Shown: positions 34,961 through 48,213 of the stretch, one piece after another
Position numbering within the stretch: the first letter of the stretch is position 1
How the letters are laid out: each line of letters opens with the position of its first letter
Assembly: GCF_033115175.1 (NCBI RefSeq)
Contig: NC_084831.1
Span: 76,145,502-76,209,501, forward strand
Origin: Lepus europaeus
Lineage: Eukaryota; Chordata; Mammalia; Lagomorpha; Leporidae
Length of the DNA: 64,000 nt
Reading direction: 5' to 3'
Notes under the pieces: model-generated
What the model was told of the DNA's origin: nothing
Seen by the model: the letters and a program-made list of their open reading frames with translations, nothing else
Databases searched by the model: none
Program-made: the position numbers and the translations under genes

Positions 34961-37124
34961 CTTTATTTCCTGCTTATATATGCTTTAAATCTATGGTCCT
35001 TCACATACTCTGCCTTTTAGTGGGATTTCATATTATATTTTTCATCTTGCACTTTAGTTCCTGTTCCTCCTTAATATTATATAAGAATCGACAAAGATTT
35101 TCCAGAGTTTGATCAAACCTAGGGACAAACAAGTGGCTTCCCAAATATCCTGTAGTTGATTTTCTTGTTTCTTCTGAATCTTTTTTTGTGTACCAAACAA
35201 GTAAAGAAATATACGCATTGATTGCCATATAGTTATAGATATACAAGATGACTTTAAAAATTTGTGGAAAATGCAATTAAAAGATAATTTTGAAGTAAAT
35301 CAATTTTGAAATCTATGTATAGATTTTTGTTTTTTCATGAAGATTTAAAAACCCTCGATAACTTCATATAAAATACCTAGGTGTGTGTGTATGTATATAA
35401 ACAGGCACATATGCACACACTCTTTTATATGCATCTGAATATAGGACATCACCTGTGTAGACATATTATATGTGATTTTACATAATGAATAATACATAGA
35501 TGAATATTTTATATGCACACACATGTACATATATACATATATTCTAATTTCCAATTATAATTATTTCCATCAGAAGCATTCAGAAAATCCGACACACCAG
35601 CCAACACATCTCTCACTTATATTTATGGAACTAACCTATTCCTGTGTTATTTAGAAAGTCAAAAGTTATAAGCTAAGTAACATTGACTAGTTGACCATGA
35701 AATAAGAAGAAAGTTAATTGAATTGTCATTAGCACTGCCCATTATTTTAAAACCAGGCAGGACAAACTATTTCTAAAATTTATCTTACTATTTCTCTTCA
35801 TAAATTTATAAGAACAATGATTTACATTAGCATAGTAATCTCTTCTGCATACTATTTTGATATCCTTGTCTACTCTGCATCTATTAAATGAGACCTTTCT
35901 CAGGTTTAATGATATAAGACTTAAACTCACTAAGGGAGTATCCCGAGGTCAGAGAACAGAAGAGTAAACCCAGCTGCCATTCTTGGCACTCTAAATGCAG
36001 CAGCTTTCTCTACATCAGTGCCTCACTAGCACCTCTGTCTAACATTCTATCTTTTTTTTTCATGTAAACAACTAATTTCTATGTATTGTAGCACTCCTAC
36101 TAAATTACAAAAAATAAATAATGGTACTGTAAATTCTAATCTTGAAGTAGGCTTATAATGTGTAAAGTTTTTCAGTACAACACCTAATTCAATGGCTTTA
36201 ATTTCTAATCCATTACTCCATTTAACCACATATACAATATTGAGCCACCTTTTATTATCTCGACACAGATCTGTACCCTGTGTAGCTTCAAAGGGGGCAG
36301 TTTGGTCACCAGTCTATTAGATACATATGCAACATCAAAAAATAGACAAGGCTTTCGGAAAGGAAGAAAACATGTTCATATAGTTCAAGGGCAAAGGTCA
36401 TTCACTCAAAGACAATATACTGTACATATGTTATTTATATGCCACTCTATTAACTGCCCTTCAATGAGAAACATCTTGTTACTATAGCAACTGCCACATT
36501 GCATGTTATCTCTGAGACTACTACATCATTGTACTAGACACACAGAGAGACACTTACATCCTTAAGTCATTTCAAAGTCTGTCACTTTAACAAAGTTTAA
36601 AGACAAATAACAAATATGTGTTAGTTATTCTTTATTTATTGTTTTGCTTTAAAGCCACTTGGTTCTGTATGGACAATATTTTTTCTTAATTTTTAACTGA
36701 TAAAGGGAATGTTGGCAATTTATCTTTCACTATATGTCAGAGGGAGAGACAGACAACTAAGCAGTTTAATAGAAAAAGAATTCTGACCTGTTAGGCTGAC
36801 CAGTTAAGACTGTATTGCATCTATTGGGTTTTACATTGAGATATTCATACCTGTCACAATGGTGACATCTCCTTGAGTTATGTAATGCACCCTTGTGAGT
36901 TATGCAATGTGCCCTTGTGTGTTTTCATTCCTCAATACAGATTTTAGGCCTGAACATCACATCTTCTGCTTAATCTTCATTTTGCAACAATTGAATTCAA
37001 GTCCCAGTGATAAGCTATACCATTGCCTGAAAAAAGTATAGTAGAAATGCATTGCCCATAAAATTCTGTTACTCAAATGAACCACATTTATAGCTACTAG
37101 TGGAGAATCCTATTAATCTTAAAG
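34961..37124. other. No recognised gene; GT/CA and TA-rich patches
   Basis: AT-rich sequence. A patch at 35378-35545 is rich in TGTG/CACA and TATA. The small frames through it encode Tyr/Met/His-rich low-complexity peptides, not genes. Confidence 0.5.
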
Positions 37125-37340
37125 ATTAATATTTATTGACTGTTTCTGGGTGCCAAGCACTGTGTCAGTACTTTATTTATTAACTATTTTAATTTTCAAC
37201 TGATTTAATTACTTTGATAGCATTATTATTATTATACCATGTTGTATTATACAAAAATTAAGGTCACAAGATTAAATAATTTGCCCAATATTTGCTGTAT
37301 GGCAGTGGCAGTTACAAGCTTCCTTTTCATATCACTCTGG
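37125..37340 (+). mobile_element. MIR relic
   Basis: GGGTGCCAAGCACTGTGTCAGTAC is followed, about 100 bp on, by AAGGTCACAAGATTAAATAATTTGCCCA, in MIR order. Confidence 0.55.
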
Positions 37341-37713
37341 CACCAAACCACAAAGTCTTTACCTGTGTACTCTGTTGAATGCATCGCTAGATAGAGAGAT
37401 GGATTTTTAGGGAAAAAAAGAAAACTTAGTTGTATAACACTTTAATGAATAACAATTTCTTACTTTTTTGAAGAATTCTTCTGCCTTTAGGGGGATCTTG
37501 TGAAATCACAATTAAATGACAAAATTAGGTACTTATGAACTGTGCTCCCACCAATGAAAACATCAGTGATTCCTTTTCACATATTCTTTTGATATTTTAA
37601 TAATTTTCATTTGATTCTCTAAATCACTGTTTTCAAAACTGCAATAATCACAATTATAGGCCCATGTGAAATCTTAGTGTAATGGCTAAGAAGTCTAGAT
37701 TTAAAAAATATTT

Positions 37714-38041
37714 GGGGGCAAGCGCCGTGGTTCATTTGGTTAATCCTCCACCTGTGGTGCCGGCATCCCCTATGGGCGCTGGGTTCTAGTCCTGGTTGCT
37801 CCTCTTCCAGTCCAGCTCTCTGCTGTGGCCCGGGAAGGCAGTGCAGGAGGGCCCAAGTGCTTGAGCCCCTGCACCGCATGGGAGACCGGGAGGAAGCACC
37901 TGGCTTCTGGCTTCAGATTGTCGTAGCTCTGGCCATAGCGGCCATTTGGGGATTGAACTAACGGAAGGAAGACCTTTCTCTCTGTGTCTCTCTCACACAC
38001 TGTCTATAACTCTACCTGTCAAATAAGTAAAAAAAAAAAAA
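37714..38041 (+). mobile_element. Young C-SINE
   Basis: GGGGGCAAGCGCCGTGGTTCATTTGG head, AGGGCCCAAGTGCTTGAGCC body, TAACTCTACCTGTCAAATAAGT and a poly(A). Confidence 0.93.
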
Positions 38042-38319
38042 ATGCCACTATCATTAAAACAGTAAAATTTCTAACAGGAGCAGGAAATGATTTCAGTCAA
38101 AAAGTCTGATAACAGTATTCAAGGACCCTCTGTATTACCTCAATAGAATTGCAGGGACCCCAAATCTGAATGCCATTTTAGCTTAGAATTTATTGTAAAA
38201 TTGGAACTCACAATCTCCAACAATGGAACATCTGCTTACATAGTCTATCTTCTACACGTACAAATGTAAATTCTACTAATATTTCTTGATTAAAAAAGCA
38301 GATATAAGGAAGTCAGGAA

Positions 38320-38640
38320 GTGAGAAAGTTGAGATTCACTAGGTCAAACAAAAGAAAGGATAAGTGCACTGTGACTACAGGTAGACAATTACAAATCTTC
38401 CATCTGCTAGTTCATTCTCCAAATATGCTCAATGTAGCCAGGAGCCAGGAACTCCAGCTCCCTGTGGGTTTCCCGTGGGTGACAAGTACCCAAGTACTTG
38501 AGCTATCTTCCAGTGATTTCCCAAATGCATTAGCAGGAGTAAATTGGGGTATTCAGGCCTCAAACTGGAGATGTGATTTGGGATGCTAGTATTTTAAATG
38601 GTAGCTTAACCCACTGCACCAAAATGCCTGCTAGTTTTTA
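38320..38640 (-). mobile_element. Old C-SINE
   Basis: AAATCTTCCATCTGCTAGTTCATTCTCC, AGGAGCCAGGAACTCCAGCTCC and TAGCTTAACCCACTGCACCAAAATGCCTG are degraded minus-strand SINE modules. The tail side is not well defined. Confidence 0.75.
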
Positions 38641-38889
38641 AAGGATACAATTCTGGCCAAAGAGTTTTTCTTTTTTTAATTTCATGCTTTGAAAACAATA
38701 GGGAAACATTTATATCATATCTGAGCAATTTCCATATACATTAAAAATCACATATAATTTGTGATATTAAAAAACTGAACTTTTTTATTTTTAAAATGCT
38801 CATCTTATAATGAGCATTAAGCTACCCATTGATACATAAAATGTTTCTTTTGTTACATTCAGAAGTAAACTTTCGATCTCTTTTATTAT

Positions 38890-41800
38890 TTTCCAAATAA
38901 ACTATTTATATAATGAGTACAAATTTCATAAGTTCAAATTTAAGAATATAGTAATTTGGCCGGCGCCGTGGCTCAATAGGCTAATCCTCTGTCTTGCGGC
39001 ACTGGCACACCGGGTTCTAGTCCTGGTTGGAGCGCCGGATTCTGTCCCGGTTGCCCCTCTTCCAGGCCAGCTCTCTGCTGTGACCAGGGAGTGCAGTGGA
39101 GGATGGCCCAAGTGCTTGGGCCCTGCACCCCATGGGAGACCAGGAGAAGCAGCTGGCTCCTACCTTCGGATCAGCGTGGTGCGCCGGTTGCAGTGTGCTG
39201 GCCGCGGCAGCCATTGGAGGGTGAACCAACGTCAAAGGAAGACCTTTCTCTCTGTCTCTCTCACTGTCCACTCTGCCCGTCAAAAAAATATAAAAGAATA
39301 TAGTGATTCTTCTCATTATACTTGCCCTTCCGTAACCACTCCCACCCCAATTCCTCCTACCTCTCCCATTCCCGGTTCCATTCGCCATTAAGAAAATAAA
39401 ACAAAAAAACTATTCCTCGATGGTTAAGACAAGGAATGTTCAAGTCATTGCTTCTCAAAGTGTCAATTTCATTTCTACAGTTTTCAATTTAGGTGTTCTA
39501 TTAGTTATCAGATCAGAGAGAACATATCATATTTGTTCCTTTGGGGCTGGCTTATTTCACTAAGTGTGATTTTTCCAGATACATGCATTTTGTTTCGAAT
39601 GAATGGATTTCATTTTTTTTTTTTTACCATTGTGTAGTGTTCCATAGAGTACAGTCTTCAATCTTCAGCTGACAGTCATTTAGATTGATTCCATATCTTA
39701 GCTATTGTGAACTGAGCTGCAGTAAACACGGGGGTGCAGATAACTCTTTTATTTGCTGATTTCATCTCCCTTGGGTAAATTCCCAGGAGTGGGAAGGCTA
39801 GGTCATATGCTAAGTCTATATTCAGATTTCTGAGGTTTCTCCAAACTGATTTCCATAGTGGTTTTACCAGTTTACATTCCCATTAACAGTAGATTAGGAT
39901 ATCTTTTTCCATACATCCTCACCAGTATTTGTTGTTTGTTCATTTCTGTATTAAAGCCATTATAACTGGGGTGAGGTGAAACTTCATTATGGTTTTGATT
40001 TATATTTTCCTGATGGCTAGTGATCCTGAGCATTCTTTCATATGTCTGTAGGCCAACTGGATTTCTTCTTTTGAAAAATGTCTGCTTAAGTCCTTGGCCC
40101 ATTTCTTACTGGGATGTTTGTTTTGTTGTAGTGGAGTTTCTTAATCTCTTTATATATTCTGGTCATTAATCCTTTACGAGTTGCATTGTTTGCAAATAAT
40201 TTCTCTCATTCTGTTGGTTGCCTCTTCATTTTCTTAAGTGTTTCTTTTGCAGTACAGAAGCTTCTCAATTTGATGTAATCCCATTTATTGCTTTTGGCTT
40301 TGGTTGCCTGTGCATCTGAGGTCTTTCTCAAGAAAGCTTTGCCTGAGCCAATGTCTTGCATTTTTTCCCTATGTTTTCTAGTAATTTTTTGGTATCAAGT
40401 TGTAGATTTAGATCTTTAATCCATTTTGAATGTAAGGTAGGGGTCTTGCTTCATATTCCTGCATGTGGTAGTCCAATTTTCCCAGCATCATTTGTTGAAG
40501 CAACTGTCCTTGCTCCAGGGATTGGTTTTAGGTCCTTGGTCAAATATAAGTTGGTTGTAGAATCTTGAATTGGTTTCTGGCATTTCTATTCTGTTCCATT
40601 GGCCTATCCATCTGTTTTTCAGTACCAGGCCATTTTGACTATAACTGCCTTGCAGTATGTCTTGAAATCTGGTATTGTTATGCCTCTGGGTTTGTTTTTG
40701 TTGCATAAGATTGCTTTAGCTATTCATATGAATTTCAGCATCATTTTTTCTAGATCTGGGAAGAAGGTCTTTGGTATTTTGATTAGTATCACATTGAATT
40801 TGTAGACTGCTTTTGGAAGAATGGACATTTTGATGATATTGATTCTTCCAATCCATGAACATGGAATATTTTTCCATATTTTTGTATCTTCTTCTATTTC
40901 TTTCTTTAATGTTTTGCAATTCTCATCATGGAGATCTTTGACATCCTTGGTTAAATTTATTTCAAGGTATTTGATTTTTTTTTGTAGCTATTATGAATGG
41001 GTTTGATCTTAAAATTCTTTCTCAACCATGGCATTGTCTGTGTATACAAAGGCTATTGATGTTTGTGCATTGACTTTATACTCTGTGACTTTACCAAACT
41101 CTTACATGAGTTCCAATAGTCTCTTGGTGGAGTCTATTGGCTCTTCTATATCTAGAATCATGTCATCTGCAAATAGGGATAGTTTGACTTCCTCATTCCC
41201 AATTTGAATCCTTTGATTTCTTTTCCTAGTCTAATGGCTCTGGCTAAAACTTCCTGGACTATATTGAATAGCAATGCTGAGAGTAGGCATCCTTGTCTGG
41301 TACTGGATCGCAGTGGGAATGCTTCCAAGTTTTCCCTACTCAATAGGATGTTGGCCATGGATTTGTCATAAATTGCTTTTATTGTGTTGAGGAATGTTCC
41401 TGCTATACCCATATTTGCTTAAAGTTTTCATCATGAAAGGATGTTCTATTTCATCAAATGCTTTCTCTGCATCTAAGGAGATAATCGTATGGTTTTTGTT
41501 CTTCATTTTTGTTAATGTGATGTATCACATTGATTTGCATATGTGGAACCATATAGCATACCAGGAATAAATCCCACTTGGTCCAGGTGAATGATCTTTC
41601 TGTGATCTTTCTGATGTATTGTTGGATTCGGTTGACCATAATTTTGTTGAGGATGTTTGCGTCTGTGTTCATCAGGGAAATTAGTCTGTAGTTTTCTTTC
41701 TCTGTAGTATTTTTTTCAGGTTTAGGTACTAAGGTGATGCTGACTTTTTAGAAAGAACTTGGGAGGATTTCTTCCCTTTCAATTGTTTTGAATAACTTGA

Positions 41801-44062
41801 GAAGTGGAGTTAGTTCTTTAAATATCTGGTAACATTCAGCAGTGAATTCATCTGGTCCTGGGCTTTCTTTGTTCTGAGTGTCTTTTTTACTGATTAAATT
41901 TCAGTCTTGGTAATGGGTCTGTTTAGGCTTTCTATGTCTTCATGGCTCAATTTAGGTAGGTTGTATGTGTCCAGGAATCTATCTGCTAGGTTTCTCAATT
42001 TGTTGGCATATAGTTCTTTGTAGTAATTTCTGATGATTCTCTTAATTTCTGTGGTATTTGTTGTTGCATTTCCTTCTTCATCTCTAATCATATTAATTTG
42101 GGTCTTCTCTCTCCTTTTTTTGGTTAGTTCAGCCAATAGTGTGTCAATTTTGTTTAGTTTTTCAAAAATCCAGATTTTCATTTTGGTGAACTTTTATATT
42201 TTTTATTTACTTTTATTTTCTTCTCTAATTTTAATTGTATCTTTCCTCCTATTAGTTCTGGGTTCGGTTTGCTGTTGTTTTCTATATCCTTGAGATACAA
42301 TGATAGCTTATTTATTTGGTGCCTTTCCAATTTCTTGTTAGAGGCACCAATTTCTATAAACTTTCCTCTGAATACCGCTTTTGCTTTATCCCATAAGTTT
42401 TGATGCTGTGTTGTCTTAATTTGTTTCCAGAAATCTTTTGATTTATCTTTTGATTGCTTCTATGATCCACTGTTCATTCAGGAGATTATTGTTCAGATTC
42501 CTTGTGTTTGCATATGCTCTGGAGATTCCTGAGTTGCTAACTTCCTGCTTTGTTGCACTTTAGTTTGAGAAGATGTATGGTATGATTTTGATTTTTTTGA
42601 ATTTGTTGAGATTTGTTTTATGGTCTAGCATGTGGTCAATCCTAGAGAAGGTTCTATGCACAGGTGAGAAGAATTTGTATTCCACAGCTGTAAAATGAAA
42701 AGTTCTGTAGATATCTGTTAGATCCATTTGGTCTATAATGTCAATTAGCTCTGATATTTCGTTTCTGAGTTTCTGTCTGGTTGATCTGTTCATTGCTGAA
42801 AATGGGGTATTGAGATCCTCCACTACTATTGTATTTGAGTCTATGTCTCCCTTTGGATCCCTTAAAATTTCTTTTAAATAGCCAGGTGCCCTTTTATTAG
42901 GTGCATATGTGTTTATAATAGTCACATCTTCCAGTTAAATTGATCCCTTAATCATTGCATAGTGCCCTTCTTTGTCTCTTTTAACAGTTTTTGTGTTATA
43001 ATCTATTTTGTCTGATATTAGGATGGATACACCAGCTTTTTTTGGTTTCTGTTAGCTTGCAATCTCTTTTTCATACTTTCACTTTCAGTCTGCATGCATC
43101 TTTTTTGGTGAGATGTGTTTCTTGTAGGCAGCAAAAAGATGGGTTTTATTTTTTAATGCATTCAGCCAATCTGTGTCTTTTAACTGGAGAGTTAAGGCCA
43201 TTTACATTTAAATGATAAATGATGATTTGCCCTGCCATTTTTCCATAAATATTCCTGCTTTTTACTTTGGATTTCCTTTTTACTTTTCCAGGAAGATTTC
43301 CTTCCCTTACCTTCTTTTGTAGTGATGACCATGTTTCTGTGTTTTGGTGTGAAACACATCCTTAGGCATCTTCTGCACAGCTGGACAGGAAGTGACAAAT
43401 TCTTTCAGTTTATGTTTGTCATGGAAGGTCTTTATTTCACCTTCATTCATAAATGAGAGCTTTGCAGGGTATGGTATTCTGGGTTTTTTTTTTCTTAAGA
43501 CTTGGACTCTATCTTGCCATTCTCTCCCCTAGCCTTTAGGGTTTCTGATGAGAAGTCCACAGTGAGTCTAATTCGAGATCCTCTGAAAGTAGTCTGGCAT
43601 TTCTCTCATGTACATTTTAGAATCTTTTCTTGATGTTTCACTGTGGAGAGTTTGATTACAATGTGTCATGGTGGGGATATTTTCTGGTCATGCCAATAAG
43701 GAGTTCCATGTGCTTCCTGTACTTGGATGCCACTTTTTTTTTCTCCAAATAGTGGAAATTTTCTCTTATTATTCTACTAAAAAGGCCTTCTGATCATTTC
43801 TCTCTTTCCACACCTTCAGGAACTTCAAGAATCCGTATGCTGGGTCATTTGAGATTCCCAACATGTTTCTCAGTTTTCTAATTTCTTCTTCTTATGTTTG
43901 GTCTGACTACATAATTTCCTGTGCTTCGTCTTCTAAGTCAGATATTCTTTCTTCTGCCTCACTGATTCTGTTAATATTTTCCACTGTATTTTTATTTGTT
44001 CTATTGAATTCTTCATTTCTAAGATTTAATTTTGATATATTATCAAATTTAAGTAATTAAGC
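38890..44062 (-). mobile_element. L1, about 4.8 kb, ORF1 end through 3' UTR
   Basis: A long minus-strand L1. ORF1 coiled-coil-like remnant lies near 43863-44060, endonuclease domain at about 42560-42925 (frame opens MTIINTYAPN), linker at 41894-42181 and reverse transcriptase at 41158-41412 ([14 protein letters not shown]). The catalytic FADD is encoded at 41162-41173, shifted by one base from the preceding block. The 3' UTR runs to about 38890 and is split by a SINE. It is truncated within ORF1 and carries many frameshifts, so it is inactive. Confidence 0.92.
38957..39293 (+). mobile_element. Young C-SINE in the L1 3' UTR
   Basis: GGCCGGCGCCGTGGCTCAATAGG head, CpG-rich body and TGTCCACTCTGCCCGTCAAAAA end. 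The perfect 11-bp duplication AAGAATATAGT lies at 38942-38952 and 39294-39304. Confidence 0.97.
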
Positions 44063-44137
44063 TAAAAACTTTGCAACACAATGTACTTAATGCCATGAAT
44101 CCATAGATTCTTTATTTTACTCCCCCACAACTTTCAC

Positions 44138-44171
44138 ACACTTGATCTTAGCCAAAAGGCTGAGAAGCGAT
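44138..44171 (-). pseudogene. U2 snRNA 5' fragment (34 nt), tailless retropseudogene
   Basis: On the minus strand, 44171 down to 44138 equals the first 34 nucleotides of U2 snRNA (ATCGCTTCTC...CAAGTGT), with one change, G11 to A. It is flanked by a perfect 15-bp direct repeat TCCCCCACAACTTTC at 44121-44135 and 44171-44185, sharing one base with the U2 end. No A-tail is present; only two bases (AC, 44136-44137) separate the 3' end from the repeat. It is far too short to be functional U2. Confidence 0.93.
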
Positions 44172-44259
44172 CCCCCACAACTTTCTATATAGTTTCTCTT
44201 TAGTTTGATAGTGCTTGAGGATGTATTACTCATCTCCTCATTGCTTTAACTGAAAATCT

Positions 44260-45760
44260 GAAAGAAGATCCATGCAGTTTGAAGGTTCATAGTTCAGGAG
44301 ATTCATATTTAGACTGGTGCCTGATGGAGGTTGGCAATGGTGAGTATCAAAGAAAGATCACACAGTTGGCCAGGAAGCAGAGAAAGTAGCTTAAACTTGG
44401 TTTAAATAACCGACCTTCTCATGAGAACTACATTCTGAGGGCAAGTTCTATCACCAGACTCACCTCTCAAAAGCCGTACCTGAATCGTCTCCATGCTTAA
44501 TCCATCTATCTTTAATGCAGGCTTCAGAGTTTAAATATGTGCATGAGTTTGGGGAGCCAAGTGCTTCTCAATCCATAGCATTCCACTTCTGGCTTCCCAA
44601 ACTCATATCCTTCTGACATACAGCATGCCATCATTTCATCCCAAGAAATCCCAAAGTCTTAACTCAGTCAAACATTAACATTCAAAAGTCCTCGTTCCAA
44701 ACTCTCATCCAAGACTGAAAACAACCTGTCTTAGCTATGAACTCCACTACAACTTAAAAACTACTCACATTCTTTCAAGATGTAGTAGCAGAGGCCGGTA
44801 CCATGGCTCACTTGGTTAATCCTCCGCCTACAGTACTGGCATCCCATATGGAAACTGGGTTCTGGTCCCAGCTGCTCCTCTTCCAGTCCAGCTCTCTGCT
44901 GTGGCCCGGGAAGGCAGTGGAGGATGGCCCAAGTCCTGGGGCCCTTGCGCCCGCATGGGAGCCAGGGAGGAGGCTCTTTGCTCCTGGCTTCGGATCTGTG
45001 CAGTTCCCGGCTGTGGCTGCCATTTGGGGGGGTAAACCATCGGATGGAAGACCTTTCTCTCTGCCTTTCTCTCACTGTCTATAACTCTATCTGTCTAATG
45101 AAAAAATAAACAAATAAATAAAAGATGTAGTAGCAAGGCAGGCCCAAAATTTACGTTTTCATTCCAAATGGGATACAAAGAAATTTCAAAGCAAGATGGA
45201 AAATCATCAGGGCTAATACTGAATCCTAAAATTCCATGTCTGGCATCTTGGACACTCTGTTTTGAGACTGGGCTCCCAATGGCTTGAACAGCCCACCCTT
45301 ACAGCTTTGCTGATCACAGCCCATGCTTCCGTTCTCACAGACTCAGGTCTCATTTCTGTGATTTCACTAACGATTTCCCTGGTGTAGATTATCTGCAGCA
45401 GCTCTGGCCCCATATTTCCCTTGACATTGCCCTAGAGAAGATTCCTTGAAGTGACTCTGCCCCCAGAATCAATCTCAATCTGAAGTCTATTTGGTGACCT
45501 CTATACATCTAGGACAATCTTGGGCTTTGCTCATATAGCTGCCCTCTGAGACTGCATGCTGATATCTGCAGCTTTCTCAGGCTTGCCTGGAACGATGCGT
45601 GCAATTTTCCATAGTGTTTGACATTGGTAGCATCTCTACTTTCCTAAGGTCCCCTTGAAAATCCTCAAGGCTGCACCATGCATTTCTCAATGCAGGGACT
45701 TCAGTGTTTAAAAGTCTTTATGAGTTTGGGGAGCAAAGCCCTGTTCAATGCATAACAGAG
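44260..45760 (-). mobile_element. MaLR (THE1/MST/MLT1-type) internal sequence
   Basis: CATTCTGAGGGCAAGTTCTATCACCAG, GGCTTCCCAAACTCATATCC, CATTCCAAATGGG, GGCTCCCAATGGCTTGAACAG and CCCATATTTCCCTTGACATTGCCC follow the antisense of MaLR internal regions in order. I can tell the superfamily but not the subfamily. It is non-coding and broken. Confidence 0.7.
44791..45121 (+). mobile_element. Young C-SINE nested in MaLR internal sequence
   Basis: GAGGCCGGTACCATGGCTCACTTGG head and an AAATAAACAAATAAATAA tail. The 14-bp duplication AAGATGTAGTAGCA is perfect at 44777-44790 and 45122-45135. Confidence 0.96.
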
Positions 45761-45764
45761 ATTT

Positions 45765-48150
45765 TACTAATAGGATTGTGTAGCATTTGGGATTTAATGT
45801 GTTAGTTCCTCAAAAGATTATAATTAAGCAATAATTTCCTTCCATCCTTGTGAAAACTTGTTACTTGTTTTAGGAAACCATTGCTTGCTTGTTGTTGAAT
45901 CATAATAGGTAAGGCTAGACAGAGGGCTTAATGTCACAAAGTTACTGGCTAATGTAATTAGATTTTTATTATTAAGTTTCTGGTGAATAGAGCAAGTTCT
46001 GAATAAACATAAAGCAAGATTATGGACATTAAATCAGGCTACTTACCAATATTAAAAATACGTCCCCTGATATTTTTAAGTGGAGTTTGTGAGGGAATGT
46101 GAGTCTGATGTGAATATGTATGAATGAACCTGACTTCAGTATATAAAACAAAGTTAGTCACAAGTGCTTCTTGTGCCTGATTTCCAAAAATCTGCTGACC
46201 TTCTTAACTCACTACCAGTATTATATGATATGCAAGATTATTTTGAGCAATGAGTTATCATAAAAAGTGCTTTCCAATCTTGTTACTGTGAAAATAATTG
46301 GTATATATATATATATTTTTAGACTTGAAATGGCCTTCATATTATATGAATTTTTAAATATTTCAATGGGATAACGCCTAGCTACAGAAATTATATCAAA
46401 TCAAAAAATAGTATTTGTGTATATTCATTTCTGTATATTTTCCCAAAATAAAAATTAAACATGCTACAAAAACATGTTTAACATGTTTGTATCATTTTGA
46501 TTGTTTCTCTATTAACAAATTTTGAGTAACACTTTCCATAATAATTCCATGTTCAAAATATTCTTGTATATCCCTAACTTTAATATTAATTCAACACATT
46601 CTTAAAGATGATGCAAAACAAAACAGAAAATATCATTCTTTCCCCCAAATGCCCTCTGTTCTTTTGTCCCCTCTTGTCCCAATGCCTATGTCATATATAT
46701 TTTGAGTTATGTGAGGTGGAAGGATGAGCAAGTAGCCTGAAACATGTAATACAAAATTTTCTTTTCTATGAATTAATTCGCTTTTCCCAACCATTATCAA
46801 TAAGTTATTCTTGCATAAAGGAACAAAATAAAAAGTCACAGTAAAAAAAAAAAACAAAGAAAGTCAATATGTGCATTTACTTTTAAAATCCTAAGTTCCC
46901 CACTTTCATTTTCCAAAACAAACTGCTACAGTAAACATAAAGCTTTTTTTTTCCCCTTTGCTCTTGCAACACTTTATAGTTTAAGACATTTTGGTCGGCC
47001 TCCTGAGATGTTCAATAGTTAAATTACTTATTCCTAGTCTAATGTGTTCTCACATAATTTTCTCAGGATCTCTCTCTCCCTGTTAGTGAAGATCATTCTC
47101 TTTAATTTCCTCCAAAATGAAAATAATTGATATAATTTCATTCCTTCTTCTTCTCTTCTTTTTTTTTTTTTTTTTTGGTAAATAATACACTCTCTAACCC
47201 TTGATCTTTTCCCTTTGACTTCCTCTCAAGTTATCTTTCAGTTAAACATGTGAGTCAAACACATGAAGAAGGGAAGCAGAGTGAATGCATGGAAGAAAGT
47301 GGTTATCCTGGTAAGGAACAGGCGTGTGAAAGCCTTCAGAACTTCCTTCCCAACTCTTGGGCTTTTTTTGATGATTGGGATAGCAAGGGTAGTGGAAACA
47401 GATGCTATCAGCTCTGCATTTTTTGGCTCAGGATAAATCAAGCAAAAGCTAACAGAGTCATGCTGTTTGCAAACTGACGTACACACTTCATCTTTCCAAA
47501 ACATATATGGGTAAAAAAACAAATTGCCAGGTTTAGTGGTGCTACTGATGTTCCTGTCCTTTTAGTTGTAGGGACATAGAGAATGTAGAGCAGACAACCA
47601 GGTAAATTATTAGATGGTAGAGTTGCATATCTTCATTGCATCCTATATCTACTTTTAAAGTTACATTTTGTTGGATTTTAAATCTGTAAGCAAAATACTT
47701 GCATTTCCAAAGGGCCTTTGGATGTTATTGCTCCCTTCATGGTAATGAAAGAGTTTTCTCAACAGCCAACACAAGAAGGAAAAATATCCATGTTCACATA
47801 TACATTTTGTCCTTGGTTATGTCTGGGACCTTGAATGAATCCTTTTTAGCTTCATAGTCTCAGTTTCTCCACTCACAGGACCAATATAGTACTGTTCTGT
47901 GACTCATGCTGCTTATCTCATGGGCGTGTGATCAGAATGTTTGTGTGTTACTTTGTAACAGAGAATACCTAATTAATTGTTTCCTCTGTGGCTGATAAGC
48001 CTTCCCAATAGACATATGATAGACGTGATTGGCTGATAGCTGTCATATGTTGTATCAGTAACCTGGTAATGATAGCAATTAAAACTTACTTGGTTTAGAA
48101 GGAGATATTTTCAAACAAGCCCAGAGGAGACCCTGAAACTACAGAGTATG
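45765..48150. other. No recognised gene; simple repeats only
   Basis: AT-rich single-copy-looking sequence. It holds a (TA)n run at about 46301-46316 and a T20-class run at about 47157-47177. The two opposing frames at 47238-47522 and 47250-47477 resemble no known protein. Confidence 0.45.
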
Positions 48151-48205
48151 ATCTGTTGAAAGACGCTGAGAAAATGAGAGAGACTGTCCTTCAGGATACA
48201 AGCTC

Positions 48206-48213
48206 TGACGTCA
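48206..48213. promoter_or_regulatory. Full CRE palindrome TGACGTCA
   Basis: A perfect 8-bp CREB/ATF site in CpG-poor DNA. The surrounding 48.1-49.4 kb is not repeat-like to my eye. No TATA box or start site can be assigned, so function is unproven. Confidence 0.3.

Noticed and set aside
35345..35554. Minus-strand Tyr/Met/His-rich frame
   Set aside because: It is the translation of a GT/TA-rich low-complexity patch.
41158..42925. Active L1 endonuclease/reverse transcriptase
   Set aside because: Domains are recognisable but frameshifted and the element is truncated in ORF1, so it cannot be autonomous.
44138..44171. Functional U2 snRNA gene
   Set aside because: Only 34 of about 188 nucleotides are present, with no upstream PSE/DSE and with flanking target-site duplications.
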